Shown: positions 1-11,565 of the stretch, in pieces | Layout: each line of letters opens with the position of its first letter | Numbering within the stretch: position 1 is the first letter of the stretch | Source: Toxoplasma gondii ME49 | Taxonomy: Eukaryota > Apicomplexa > Conoidasida > Eucoccidiorida > Sarcocystidae | Length of the DNA stretch: 64,000 nt | Assembly (NCBI RefSeq): GCF_000006565.2 | Contig: NC_031471.1 | Location: 310,001-374,000 of the forward strand | Direction: 5' to 3' | Program-made: the position numbers and the translations under genes | The notes under the pieces: generated by a model | The model's database searches: none | What the model was told of the DNA's origin: nothing | What the model saw: only the letters and a program-made list of their open reading frames with translations

Positions 1-1
1 A

Positions 2-421
2 GTGATGGTGGCGCCGCAGGTGCTCGCCCCCGCCCGCGCGCGGCAGTCGCGGCAGGACAGCAGGCATCAACAGAGGCGCCGTTCGCTGGTTCGGAGTCTC
101 CGACCAACCGTCGGCCAGCAAGAAGGCGCGCATTTCCCACGGAGACAACGAGTCGAGAAACGCCCCGTCAACTCCGACAGCCGCGTCCACCTCGTCGGCG
201 GACAGAGGAGAGACAGACGACGACTCGGGAGGAGAGAGCGAAGAGGAAGAGAAAGGAGAGGAAGAGAGAGGAGAGGAAGAGAGAGGAGAAGAGACGTCAT
301 GCGTTTTTCGGTGGATGTGGGGAAAGCGGTCGAACTCGCGGGGGTAGGAGAAAAGAGAGAGGGGAAACACGGAAGGAGAGACGCCGAGAGAGACGAAGAT
401 AGAGAAAACCGACGCAAGCGC
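2..421 (-). CDS. Partial open frame running off the left edge, unrecognised protein
   Basis: The minus strand is open from at least position 538 to the window start with no stop. The stretch from about 350 down to 2 reads like protein: it includes the pieces FDRFPHIHRKTHD, a Ser/Pro-rich run encoded by the GAGGAAGAGA-type repeat at 235-295, then SADEVDAAVGVDG and SPWEMRAFLLADGW. A candidate splice acceptor (cacag) places an exon start at 421. An in-frame ATG at 538 followed by a hydrophobic run is an alternative start. I do not recognise the family. If real, it is the 5' part of a gene transcribed leftwards, divergent from Rab11B. The upstream part is pyrimidine-rich and may be intron or leader, so the start is unresolved. 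Confidence 0.35.
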
Positions 422-3400
422 CTGTGATGTCCACGTTGCGGACCCCTCGTCGAGCGGAGCGGCGCGTGTGAGGAGAACAAGGGGGTTGTTCGGTTTATCG
501 TGGAGGAGACACAGACAGACGAAGACACAAAACACCATCGCGACGAAGAGACACACGAAGAAACGAACTGAGGACTTCTCAAGGTTCAGTTCCCGATGTG
601 CAACTGTTGTCGCGCTTGCAGGATCGCTCTCGCGTCGGGGACATGTCTTCGACGTTCGCGACGCATCTCCACTCACTTCGAGAGGCTCTGGGGCCTCTGC
701 GGACCGCGGTTCGGTGTCGTTTCTTCTGTCTCGTGGCGACGCGCAGTCACTCAAGGCAGATCCCTCTCTCCTGTCTCCATCATTGTTTGTGTCGGTCGCA
801 GAGACTGCGGGCGATGACGAGACGCGAGAGACCGACTCACACGCGTTCGTCCGCTCTGCGGCGGCTCGTCGCTCGCACATGGCCCCACCCTGTTCCATCT
901 CGCCTCCGTGAGGGAAAGAACAAAGCTCCCTTGCCACCGCCTCGTCTCTCCTGCTCGCAGGCGTCTCTGCGTTGCCGCGAGGAGCCGAGGACGAACTGGC
1001 ATTTCTCATGTTTATTGGACTGTCGACGCAGGATACTCGACTAAGTTCCTCCCTTCCACGCTGTTCGCTGGAGTCGCGCAGACACTCCGTTCTTGGTCAC
1101 GCGTCGCGAAATCGCGTGGAAACTGGAACGCGAGTTCGTTGGAAAGCTGTCCTCTCCGCCCTCAGTTCCTTCTTTTCATTGCTGAAAGTCACGTGCCTGC
1201 TCGGAAGAAGTAGTGCCGGCAGAAACTGAGCATCTGGTGAACTTCTGAACGCCCACAGAAACCTCCGTTGGATCTCAGGGCGCAGATCGGCTGTGCGTAC
1301 ACCTCACGAGACACGCCAGTCTCGGCGGGTACTCCAGCGCGCGGCTTCACCTACGCCCGGACGGATGATGTCTCTCCACTGCAGGGAATTCCGCGCAGTT
1401 CAGAGTCAGCCACGGACGACAGGCCATTGAGCGAAAGCATCTAGTGAAAAGACTCGCGCACTGACGAGACGCGGAAAAAACACCCATCTACATATCCGTG
1501 TGAGTAGGCGTGTACTTTAGGTATTTACGGAGACATAGACAAAGGCGGTATCGCTTAGTACCACGACAGGAGGAGCCTTTGGTGCAGAGAAACAAGAGGA
1601 GGTGCAACCCTCGACTTCACACGCGTTTCAATGCGCGTCTCCACTCGCGAGAAAGAGACACATGTTGAGTCTCCGGACCTGGGGTACGCCTTCCCAGCAG
1701 GCATTTGGGATCGCAAAAGCCTCGCCGAAGCGACCCGCGACTAGACGCGGCGAAACTCTCAGTCTGGGCGCTTGTGTATCCTTTTCCTCAAGCAAGAAAT
1801 ATAGAGACTACGGGGAAAACGAAGAAGAGCGGGGGTCTCCAGAGAAAACACGACACAGAGGAACATGGGGAAGATACAGTGCCGACGAGCGCAACAGCGA
1901 CGAGTTTACTGTCAAAGCGATTAACGAGGAACCGATTGCTTGGAGTGGGAATCCACCCCCGCTCTTGCGGGACAGGACGCGGACGGCAGCTAAAAAGTTT
2001 TCAATCAGTACAGCCAGGTCCACACACAGCGCCGAAAGGAGCGTCGAAAGATTCCCTGGCTATTCGTTCGCTTCTCTTCCCGAAAACTCTGTCTTTTCCT
2101 CGTCCTTTAACGCCAACGGAACAGGGAACCCTCGATCCGGGTCTCATCGCTACTCCACTGGCTGCCGTGGGAGACGCGGAAGACCCACTCTCGTACCGAA
2201 ATCCAGACACATGAACCTATGTCAGACACACAATCGCTAGAGAATCTACGAAACTCTCTGCAGGCATAAAAAATCTGGAAGAAAAAGACAATCGCACGAA
2301 CCAAGACTGACAATTGGCCCTCGATTGCGACGGGGGCGACGGCAGTCTGGGCGACTATGCGATTCGTGGGTCCGGAGAAAATATCTCGACACGTGCGCTA
2401 GACGAGCCTGGCTCCCGCAAAGGGAACGGGCGGAGAAACGGTTTCTTCCACCAAGAAACACGGAAACTTGCAAAGCGACGCGCGTGACCAGACTCCCAGA
2501 AGTCGGCGATTGGTCGCGGCCTTCGAGGCAGTGGCGTCGAGACACGAACGGCGCCTCCTGCTCGAGCTGTGCGAATAGGAACGTATACAGGTGATTTTTT
2601 CTCGGCGAGCAAAAACGACTTCCTTGACAAAAGCTTCGGCTCCTCGAAATGGCGGAAAATGAGACCGCGGGAGCCTCGCCTCAGATGGCGCCGGTAGCGC
2701 AAGACGATGACGGCATTGCGGCGCACACGGCAGGGTCGCGGGCAATTCGCGGCAGAAAACCGCAGTGCAAAGGAAAAACGGACGGCTTTCCTTCTGTTGC
2801 AGCTGGCGTTTTCTGCCTCGACTGCTTTTAGATAGAGAAAACGCGCGAAAACCCACACGGAAAAGGCCGCTGTCTGCGGCGGGAGTGTCCGGAGCACCGA
2901 CTCGCTCCCAACGGTGTGCTGGGCCCGCTGCGGCCTGAGGAGGAGCCGAGGGGAATATTCGATTCGGCTTATATTCGGAGAACTCGCCAAGTCCATCCCG
3001 TCTTTTGTGCATCTGGCCTCGCGGGCGCTTCGGTCCTTTCTCAGCCGCTGACAGGGCGTTTCGCTTTGCAGGCAGGAGCTGGAGTTGTCTGTGGATGGTG
3101 AAAATCGAGAGGGACAGCGTTGTTCCGAGGTTCGGTGATTTTTTTCCTCCATGGTCCCGAGAGAACTCAAGACACCGCGCTTTCCGCTCATGCGAAAGCG
3201 GTTTTCAAGCGCTGTCGGCTCGTAGATGTGTCTGCCTCGAGAAGCCGGGGGACGTGGTCGCTGCGGTTGCAGCCCAGAGGCTCAGACATCACGCGTTAAC
3301 ACACCTCGCCGCGAAGAAGCATCAACGCGTTTCTCTCCTCTCTGCCTAGAAAAGACTCGACGCACTCCTGTCTGACTCCCTTTCAATACCGCAAGCCACT

Positions 3401-4917
3401 TTGGTGGTTTCCGTTCCCAAGTTCCAGAACCAGCCGCGCGACCATCCAGAAACGGAGGCACCGCGTGTGTACGGCTGTACATTCACCCGGTGCTCTTCGT
3501 CTTTGTGGTCGCCGTTCCGCGACATTACAAAGACCACTGTATCGGCGGCCGCTGCTCTTTTTCGCCGCGCGACTTCTTCCCCTCCCTTGCGTCTGACGCC
3601 TCCTCAGAAGCGGGAAGTTCACTAAAGCAGGGTCCTGCAAACGACACGGCGGCCGCACATACCTCGACGCCGCGTCACTTCTAGGAACTTTTCCGGATCT
3701 CCAGAACACCGTCCAAGTCCCCGCTGAGCTTGGAGAAGGTTTTTCTGCTGTAAAGAACCTGTCTCGTTCTGTGGCGGGCCGGTTTTCCGTCTCTCTCCGT
3801 CCAGACGCCCGAAGTTGCTCGAGTTCCCTCTCTAGCCTCTCCTCTGTGCGCACCCTTCTCCCTGTCCTTTGTTCTTCGTGCTCTACTGTTTGTCCTCTGT
3901 TCTTTGTCGTCTGCTTCCTCTCATCTCCTTCTCTCTCCTTCTTTCTCCTTCTCTCCTCGGCGCCTTCTGTCTTCCCTCTTTCTCGCGCGCTGCAACGAGA
4001 GAGCCTCGCGCCTCTGCGGCGACGTTCTGCCTCGTCGTTTCCTCCCACCGTCTGCAGGTTGCGTTCTCCTCGAGCCGTAAGAGTCAAGAGGGAACGGAGA
4101 CAGTCTCCACGAGTAAATTGCGTGTTTCTTCTCACCTCGTCTACTCGAAACTTTCTCGTCTCCTCGCCGAAAAAGGGAAGCTGTCTCGTCGCCTCTTTTT
4201 CAGAGGAGGATTCTTCTGACTGCATGCGCTGGCCGGAGCATTCTCAGCTCTCTCTCTCGGATCTTCGCTGTGCACGGTCAGCCCAGTTCGGTCCTCTCTG
4301 CCGCCGTGTGTTTGGATGCGCCTTTTCGGTTTCTACAAGACTATGCCGACCTCTTTCATGTAGAGCTGTCTCCCTTAATACCATGGTGCGCCGTCTCTTC
4401 TCAGATCTCTCAGTCTAGCGTCTCCTATGGCTTCTCGAAAGAGAGCGATCCTTTCTGTCTGAGGTCCTTTCCTCTTCGCTTTTCGCCTCTCCTCTCCTAT
4501 CTTCGCTTCTCGCAGTTTCGTTTGGAGGCAAGCCTCCGTTTTCTCTCCTCCCCCCGACCCGTTTCAGAAGAGAAGTTCTCCGCTCTCTTCTTCCTCCGTC
4601 TCTCCTCGTTTTCTCTGTTTCCGTCGCTTTCGCTTCCTTTTCTTCTCTTCTTTGCGCCCCCGAGAGGCTCTTCGGCCTGCGCACATGCCTCCGCCGGTCT
4701 TCGCCTTCTTGGATTTCGCTGGTCCCCGCGGACTCCTCGACTTCCTCCGCGTTCCCCACTTTCTTCGCCTCTCGCTCCGCCCCATCTCGTGAAATTTTCC
4801 GCTCAGAAGAAACGCAAAAGCGAACCACTCCGTTTTCCCTGCAGCCGCGTCTTCCGAAACCTCTTCTCGACTCTTCTCTGCTCTCTTGTAAAGCGGAAAA
4901 AGTCGTTTTTCGCCACG
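422..4917. other. Intergenic region and 5' leader of Rab11B, no gene recognised
   Basis: I find no convincing coding exon here on either strand. The part from about 3770 to 4917 is strongly pyrimidine-rich on the + strand (runs of TCTCT/CTTCT). That is typical of a leader in this genome, and it makes the minus strand falsely open (for example 4225-3383). The long frame that is open upstream of and in phase with Rab11B from about 4270 is not supported by the Rab family, which starts at the ATG at 4918. Confidence 0.6.
4221..4227 (+). promoter_or_regulatory. TGCATGC motif upstream of Rab11B
   Basis: TGCATGC lies about 690 bp 5' of the Rab11B start codon in the pyrimidine-rich leader region. 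In coccidia this heptamer is a known over-represented promoter motif and matches the specificity of an ApiAP2-type DNA-binding domain. It also occurs in introns in this window, so its position is only suggestive. Confidence 0.3.
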
Positions 4918-6654
4918 ATGGCGGGGGGTTCTGAAGACTACGACCATCTCTACAAAGTGATTCTGGTGGGAGACGCGACTGTAGGAAAGACGCACTTGCT
5001 TTCGCGTTATATTCGAGGAACTCTGCCCAAGAGCCCGAAAGCCACCATCGGCGTCGAGTTCGCCACGCGCACGGTGCCGCTCGCAGTCGGCGGAACTGTC
5101 AAAGCACAGGCAAGCGCATGCAGAGAAAAAATCTTCTCTGCGCTGTAATCCTCTCGTCCGTTCTTGCGAGCAAATCGAAAAAACGACGGCATTTGTTACT
5201 TATATATATATATATATATATGTATACCATGCATAATATATATATATATATATATATCGTGTTCATTCACGTGCATTTTTCTCTTGCCTCCTCACGGAAA
5301 CGTTGTGACAATCTGCGTATGTGTATCGGGAGAGTTTATGCAGGTATACGCATGTAGGCATATATTTGTGTAGAACGGTTGCCGGTATTTAGTGACCCCC
5401 TAGTCTCAATTTCTCCCCTCTTAGGGACGCGAAAGAGAAAGCGAGATGTCTCGGAACTCGATGTCGTATATACAATCCTCTCTCCACGGAAAAAGATATA
5501 TTTACGCACCTTGATGCACACTCATGGAAATTTATCCGTGAAGTACATACACCGAACATCCCTTATATATATGTATATATATGTATATATATGTATATAT
5601 ATATATATTTATTTATTGATGTCTGGGGATATGTGTACCTTTTGATTTGCATGTTTCGAAGCGTGTGAGCGCGCATGCGTTTTTTGTAGATTTGGGACAC
5701 AGCTGGTCAAGAGCGGTACCGCAGCATCACCAGCGCGCATTACCGCCGCGCAGTAGGTGCGTTGTTGGTTTACGACGTGACGAGGAAGTCCACTTTTCTG
5801 AATGCGTCAAAATGGCTAGAGGAATTGCGCCAGAACTCGGAGCCTGACATCGTCATCATGATGGTTGGGAACAAACTCGACTTGGTCGAAAAAGACCCCA
5901 CAGCTCGAGATGTACGTCCACTGGAAGTGAGGGCGTTTTCTGTGCTTCCTTCGCTAGGAGACGCTGCTTTCTCACGGGTGCTTGCTGTGTTCGCCGTCTC
6001 TCGCTTTGCCCCGGTTTTGTGGTTTTCGGGGGTGTCGGCGTTTTCTCTTTTCGCTGTGCTTTAAAAAAATCTCGTTTCTCCCTCTCGCTCTCTCGCTGGT
6101 TGGCCGCCTCTCTTACCACAGCTCGTTTCGTCGCTTTCTCCTGCCGCTTCCTCCTCCACGCATCCAACTTGTATCTTTTTTTTCAGCGCCCTTGGCTTTG
6201 CTATCTCCCACCCTCGTTTCCTCCACTTTTGTCTCCCTTCTTTTCAACAAATACCTCTTTGCTGTCTCTCTCTCTGCGGAGCCGCCTTCCTCTGTTTCTT
6301 GCTCCAGAGCCCCGGGCGTCTCCCCTTCCTCGAGTCTCTCTCCACCCGTCCTCGCTATCCTGCTCTTTTTTTGCGGTGTGTCTCCAGGTTCCCTACGAGT
6401 TGGCTGCGAAGTTCGCGCAGGCGAACGGCTTGTATTTCAGCGAGGCGAGTGCAGTGACGGCGTTCAACGTGAAACATATTTTTGAACATTTGCTCCAGGA
6501 GATTTACAACCACAGAACGCAAGGAGAAGAGTTCTCTGGAAGAGCGAACGGGGCGGATGCGTACAGAGACGCTCAGGCTCTCGGCGGTGTGCGTCTCGCG
6601 GCCAACGCGAACATGTACGGCAGAAACCCTCAGAATCTGTCCTGCTGTGGCTGA
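4918..6654 (+). CDS. RAB11B: Rab11B small GTPase, three exons
   Basis: Exons are 4918-5109, 5690-5911 and 6388-6654, giving 226 aa; all junctions are in phase. It is a Rab-type GTP switch. Residues seen: P-loop GDATVGKT (18-25), switch I with TIGVEF (43-48), WDTAGQE (66-72, first residues of exon 2), NKLD (125-128) and EASA (157-160). The C-terminal CCG provides the cysteines for geranylgeranylation. The sequence follows the apicomplexan-specific Rab11B branch (for example DYDHLYK near the N terminus and [15 protein letters not shown]), which is known to work in vesicle traffic to the inner membrane complex during daughter budding. The start is the ATG in context cacgATGG at the point where the family begins. 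Intron 1 (5110-5689) has a GC donor (CAG|GCAAGC) and contains (TA)n repeats; intron 2 is GTACGT...CAG. The Rab11B assignment is by recalled similarity. Confidence 0.93.
5110..5689 (+). other. GC-AG intron 1 of Rab11B with TA microsatellites
   Basis: The exon ends ...AAAGCACAG and the intron begins GCAAGC; the acceptor is tttttgtag at 5689. No GT near the exon end restores the junction between the conserved KAQ and IWDTAGQ blocks, so a GC donor is required. The body holds (TA)n tracts at about 5200-5257 and 5565-5612. Confidence 0.85.
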
Positions 6655-9600
6655 AAAATCCAAGACAAAAAATCAGAAAGACCCAGAAAGCCACACGGAG
6701 CAGACAGGGAAACGGGCGCCAGACGGTGCCCTTTGTCTTTTTCCTGTTCGAGTTCGCGAGGGAAGAGACAAAGAGGAGAGCGCAGAGGGAGGACGGCGAG
6801 AGGGACAGGGTGAGAGGGGAGGCGCAGGTTTTGGGGAGCTTCGGAGGAGAAAGGAGAACGGGGAAAAGGATTTTCAAGCAGAGGGCTCGAAGGCAATGCA
6901 AGGAAGCTGATACAGTATTCCGTGGGAAGAGTCTTGAGTGTTTCCATGCATGTGAATGTAGCGAAAACGAGTTGTTTGAGCTCCTCATCTTGCGGTGCCG
7001 TCTCACAAGCCTCTTTCGTCTCGAAGCCGTCTCCGTTCAATCTCTCGTGTGTCGCGCTTGAGTGCAAGAGTGGATGTTGCGAAACTCGGAGGTGAAACGT
7101 TCAAACGCATTGCTCTGGAGACGTCTCCACATGCTCACCAGCGCAAACAGTTTTGCTGTAAGACGCCAGGCGCTTCGCAGCCACCAACTTTGCAGGCGTC
7201 GGATTATAGACGAGTGCCGCCAACGCAGTTAGGGAGAAGATCAAGAAATTCATGAAGACTCTGCGAATTTCATTTGAGGTCCATGGTGTTGATGTCCACC
7301 GAGCGGCCGTGGGATCGCACAGACTCACGGCTTTTTCCCCTTCGGTGACTCATGAGTTCAGAAAACTTTCTTCCGATGAAGCTCTTCTTCCGATAAGAAT
7401 CTCAACCGTGAAAATTGAGGCGATGGAAAGAGTGTCACGTAACACCGAGTCTAACAAAATGTCTTACGTCTTCTGTAGTTTCTACTGTCGCTTTGAGCTT
7501 CCTAGTAGAGATTTCTTTTCCTTGGTAAGAATGACGCAGAACTCTTAGAGGCTTACTTCAGACGAAGACTCACAGCACGATTGAGATGTCCAAATGCTTT
7601 CTGAAGAAAGTCGAGAATTTCGACGGTTTTTAACTGAGGCATCACTTCGCCTTTTGTGAAGTTGGGTGAGGATCACCTCTACAGAGTCCGACGATTCGCA
7701 AAGCTTAATTCCTGTTCTCTTCCTCAGATCAATCGTCTTATGTTCTCTTCTTCCTGAGAGCAATCGCTGAGTCTGTTCTGCAGTTTCCGTTGTCCTGGTT
7801 TGTCTCTTTCGGATTCCTCCACTCGCTGAAACTGGCCTCAAGTTCGCCATGTTTTAGGACTCAAGTTAAACGTTCGACGGTGCGGTTCCTCCGTCCACAT
7901 GAACTATTTTCTCTGAAGGGTGTCGACTCTTCGACTGGGACTACATGTTGACACAAAGAAAAGGGTCTTTGTTTCCAGATCCGAGATCCACTTTGCGTTT
8001 CATGGCCTTGGTGTGAAGTTCACTGAGCATTGCGGTGTCCAGCGTCTGTGTGAAAACCAAGGTGTGAGGTGAGTGAGACGGTGGCAACGTTCGCACTGGA
8101 TGTCGGGACCCTAAGCGAGCGCCTACGCTCAAGGAGACTGAGACACTCCCCCTGTTTCACTCGGTCTGGTGCCAGAGAACTCGCCAGGTTTCGCTGGAAT
8201 CAACGTCTTGGTTCAGGGTACACCGACCATCACCGACTTTCGAAAGAATTGCTTTCAGCACTGCATCGGGTGCACAGCATGCAGAAAAACTACCATCGGG
8301 TGCGGTGTGAAGTCGCGTTGAGAACTCGTTTTCTTGTGAAAGGTGGAATTGTCTGCCGGAGGTATGTTCGGAGACACTCTAAACCTGTTTCATGTAACGC
8401 CAGGCTCTCCACTGCACAGGACTACTTCGTTTGTTGACTTCTGGCCCTTGCATACACCCAGAGAAGCCAGCTGAGTGTGAGAGGCCAACCGAGGAGCCGC
8501 TTTTTTTCGTGAGAAATCGAATTCAATTGGATGGTCTTTCTGCCGCCGCTCCTGCCCTCGACACCGAAAACCCTGAGGGGGCACCCCTCTGTCAGCAATT
8601 TCTCTGCCTGTTCAAACGTAGGATTCAAGGCATCGTCGTTTCCTTTTTCTTTGTAGACCTCTGAGTGTTTGTGGAGGCAACTGTGTGTGGATCCTCACTG
8701 CCTGCCACTCTCGGGAAGTTCGAACTGCCCAGCTTTCGCTTTCTCTGCTGTCTGCATCATTTTTATCGAAACCTGTTCCACGTTTTTTGAGAAATTCACT
8801 CTTCGCGCCGGACTGAGGCAAGTAAACGAGTCCCGATCCCGTGGTGCAGTCAGTGACAAGAAAGCTCTTTTATGGTATCGTCCGGCGACCTTAACGTTCC
8901 TCCACGTCGGTCCTGTTCTACGCGCAAGGTGTCGACTACTACGCAACTCACCTTGCAGCGCCCCTTTCACTACTTCAGTGACTTCCTGTGTTGCAGAACA
9001 TGCGAGCCGTTCGGACGAATCCACCAAGCGTTCATCGAGAAACAGGGCGCAGGGTGAAAACGAGGCATCTGCCTCGCCTCCGGATAAACGAAATCCCCAG
9101 CTTCTTCAGCACAACTTCCTCGAGTGTCCTTTCCTTTCTCAGTACACTCAAACAGATTCGGTTGGTTCTTTTGTGGGTTTGTTTTTGACAGAGATGTCCA
9201 GGAAGTCGCCAGATCTATCTTTTCGCGTCAACACCCGTTCTCACTCGATTTGAGGATCTTCTTGCGTGTAGCCCTATCTCGTAGTCAGGCCCCCTTCCCG
9301 ACTAGACAAGTTCCAGGATCTAACTTTTTTCTGGATCTAACTTTTTCCTGTATTTAACTTTATCTAGCATTTAACGTTTTGGTAAGAAACCCAGACCACT
9401 GCCATGAGTCTCTCTGTCGGAGTCCGCGTTCTCGTTTGATGTAGTCTCTGGGCGTCTGTAATGCCTCCAAGTTACTTCGGTACTTCCATAGAAGTTAATT
9501 TTAAACGATTCAGGTGGGAGCCGGACAGTTCACCGTCAGAGGCAAGAAGTGGTAGATTAAAGAGTCCGATACTGCCCCATAACTTGTGTGTGAACAGCTG

Positions 9601-11232
9601 AAGAAAGCCACTGGGTTCTCGGTAAACGCTCGGCGGAACTTTCTAAGAACCCCAGAAGACAGTTTCCTCCCTCTGGAGTGCTCTGCGTGCTTGTAACCTT
9701 GGGGGTCCGTGCCTGTGAGAGTGAAGGTGCAGATTCACGGCGAGTAAGCGACGAGAAATGACCGAAAATGCACGAACAACACGGTGGAGACTCCCTGAAG
9801 AACTGCGGAAAGAAAAAGAGAAGAAAGGAACTTGCAAGCGTGAGACACTCCCGAGGGGACGTCGAGGCGACGCCCCAGAGCGAGTGTGCGGCAGAGACGG
9901 TTGGGAGTTTGCGGAGAAACTCGCCTGCCTTGAACGTTTCCTCCCTCCTTTTCACACGCAAGGCAAGAAAGGAAAGAGAAATACAAGACAGATACAAATC
10001 TTCGACAACGAAGATGTCAGGAAGGGAAAGAAGCTCGGCGAGAGTTTCTTCAGCGCGCCGAGGCTTTGAGTGGAAAACCGCGCGGCTGGTTGAACGCCGC
10101 AAAGCGCCACGAAAAGTCGGAAGTCAGCGTGTTTAGTCAAAATCGGGGACGGCTTTCTCTGCATTTTTTCTCTGAGTCTTTCTGAAGATTTCTCCACTCT
10201 TACTCCGCATGTCCACTGTTTTCTGCGGGCGTACAACCGAGGAAGAACCGCGACTGGCATGTCCTGCGGCCTCTGAGCGCCTTTCCCGCTGCGTCGAGTG
10301 TATGTACACCTGACCTCCCGGGATACGGAAAAAAGAAGAAGAGGAGCTGTTCATTTTTCATTTGTAGTCGGTCCAGTTCACCGGGGAGGCTTCGTTCTTT
10401 CTGGAAGAGGAGTCGAGTTTTTGCGAGGACACAAGGGGAGAGGGGGATTCTCAAAAGTCGACTTCCACTTCTGCAAAGGCTCTGCAAGCGGCGTCGAGTT
10501 TTCTCGAGTGCTGAACATCAGAAGGAACCCTCTGTGTGTTCTCTGACTCCTTTATCCTTCTTCTCTCTCTCCTTCTTCTCTTCGTCGCTTCCACGCTTGT
10601 TCGACTTCCCTTTCTCCCCCTCTTCCCCCTCTCTTCTCCCTCTTCTTCCCTTCCTCTCCCTTTCCTTCCTTTATACGCTTTCGTTCCTTTTCCCCTTCTG
10701 TCTCTGTCTTTCGGTCTGAAGCTTGCTTTGCGAGAGGAGACAGAGGAGATCGGCAGCGACGCTCGACTCGCGTAAGAGGGGAGATAAGCGAGAAGACTTG
10801 GCGACTGAGAGAGAAGCCGCTCGAGGAGAAGGGCAGGGGATGCTGCAGAGAGGACAGCGGAGGACGGCAGCTAGTGTCGAGACAGAGAGGGGAGACTGGT
10901 CGAAGAAGACAGGGCATCCCCATGCGCCGTTCTTTTGCAGTGAAGGCCTTTATCGTCCTCATCTCCGTGTTTTTTTCTATCTCCGTTTTTTGCCGCTTTT
11001 CCTTCGTTCCTTTTTCATTCTTCAAACATTCTTCAAAGTCTGCGCTTCGCCCTCCCCGTGCCTCCTCCCCTCTCAGGACTCTCCCGCCTCGACTGATTCT
11101 TCCGTCTGCCTTCTCTCTCGGCTCTCGTTCTCTTTCTGTTTCTTCTTTCTGCTCTTTTTCGCCTCCCTCCCTTCGCTGCTCCCCACCCTGCGCCTGGTGA
11201 GTCGCTCCTGGCTCCTCCGTCTCTCTTTCAAG
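6655..11232. other. Intergenic region, no gene recognised
   Basis: This holds the 3' flank of Rab11B and the leader of the small gene at 11233. Open frames up to about 190 codons exist (for example 8669-9253 + and 10102-9557 -), but their residue composition is unlike the neighbouring exons and no family is recognisable. A short imperfect repeat of ggatctaactttttt-like units is at about 9316-9370. The pyrimidine-rich stretch from 10540 to 11230 resembles other leaders in this window. Confidence 0.5.
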
Positions 11233-11565
11233 ATGGGATTCTTCCTGCCTGCCCTCTTTGTGGGGGGTCTCGGCATGACGCAGCACTTGGCGTCGCGGGA
11301 GCTCGACGACCTGATTCGCCAGGCCGAACAGCCGCTCTTCGGCTTCTGGTGGGGAGTTGGCTTCGGCGTCGTTGTGGGCGTCTGGGTGGGCTGCAACTTC
11401 GCGTCCTTCTTCCGTCGACTGAAGACTCTCTCCCTCGCACTCTGCGACCTCGCATCGAGCCGCGGCGGAGAAGACGGGGGACGAGGCTTGCGAGACGAGG
11501 CGCCTGGGCGCGACAGCCGAGACCGATGCGCGACTGCGACGAGAGACGGAAGCTGTGCACCGTGA
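11233..11565 (+). CDS. Small hydrophobic protein of unknown function
   Basis: A 110-residue single-exon frame starts at ATG in context tcaagATGG and follows a long pyrimidine-rich leader. Codon use is strongly C/G-ending like the known exons nearby. It has a short hydrophobic N-terminal segment (residues about 2-15), a charged helix (ASRELDDLIRQAEQ) and a second membrane segment rich in Gly/Val/Trp (FGFWWGVGFGVVVGVWVG, about residues 37-54). After a basic FFRRLK stretch comes an Arg/Asp-rich tail that is probably disordered. Two transmembrane helices with a Gly-x-Gly pattern suit a small organellar or ER membrane subunit, but that is only inference. I do not recognise the family. An additional upstream or downstream exon is possible; the GTGAGT-like site at 11199 in the leader could be a 5'UTR donor. 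Confidence 0.55.
   Translation: MGFFLPALFVGGLGMTQHLASRELDDLIRQAEQPLFGFWWGVGFGVVVGVWVGCNFASFFRRLKTLSLALCDLASSRGGEDGGRGLRDEAPGRDSRDRCATATRDGSCAP

Noticed and set aside
3383..4225. 280-codon minus-strand frame upstream of Rab11B
   Set aside because: Arg/Glu-rich readout of a pyrimidine-rich leader, no recognisable domain and no splice context.
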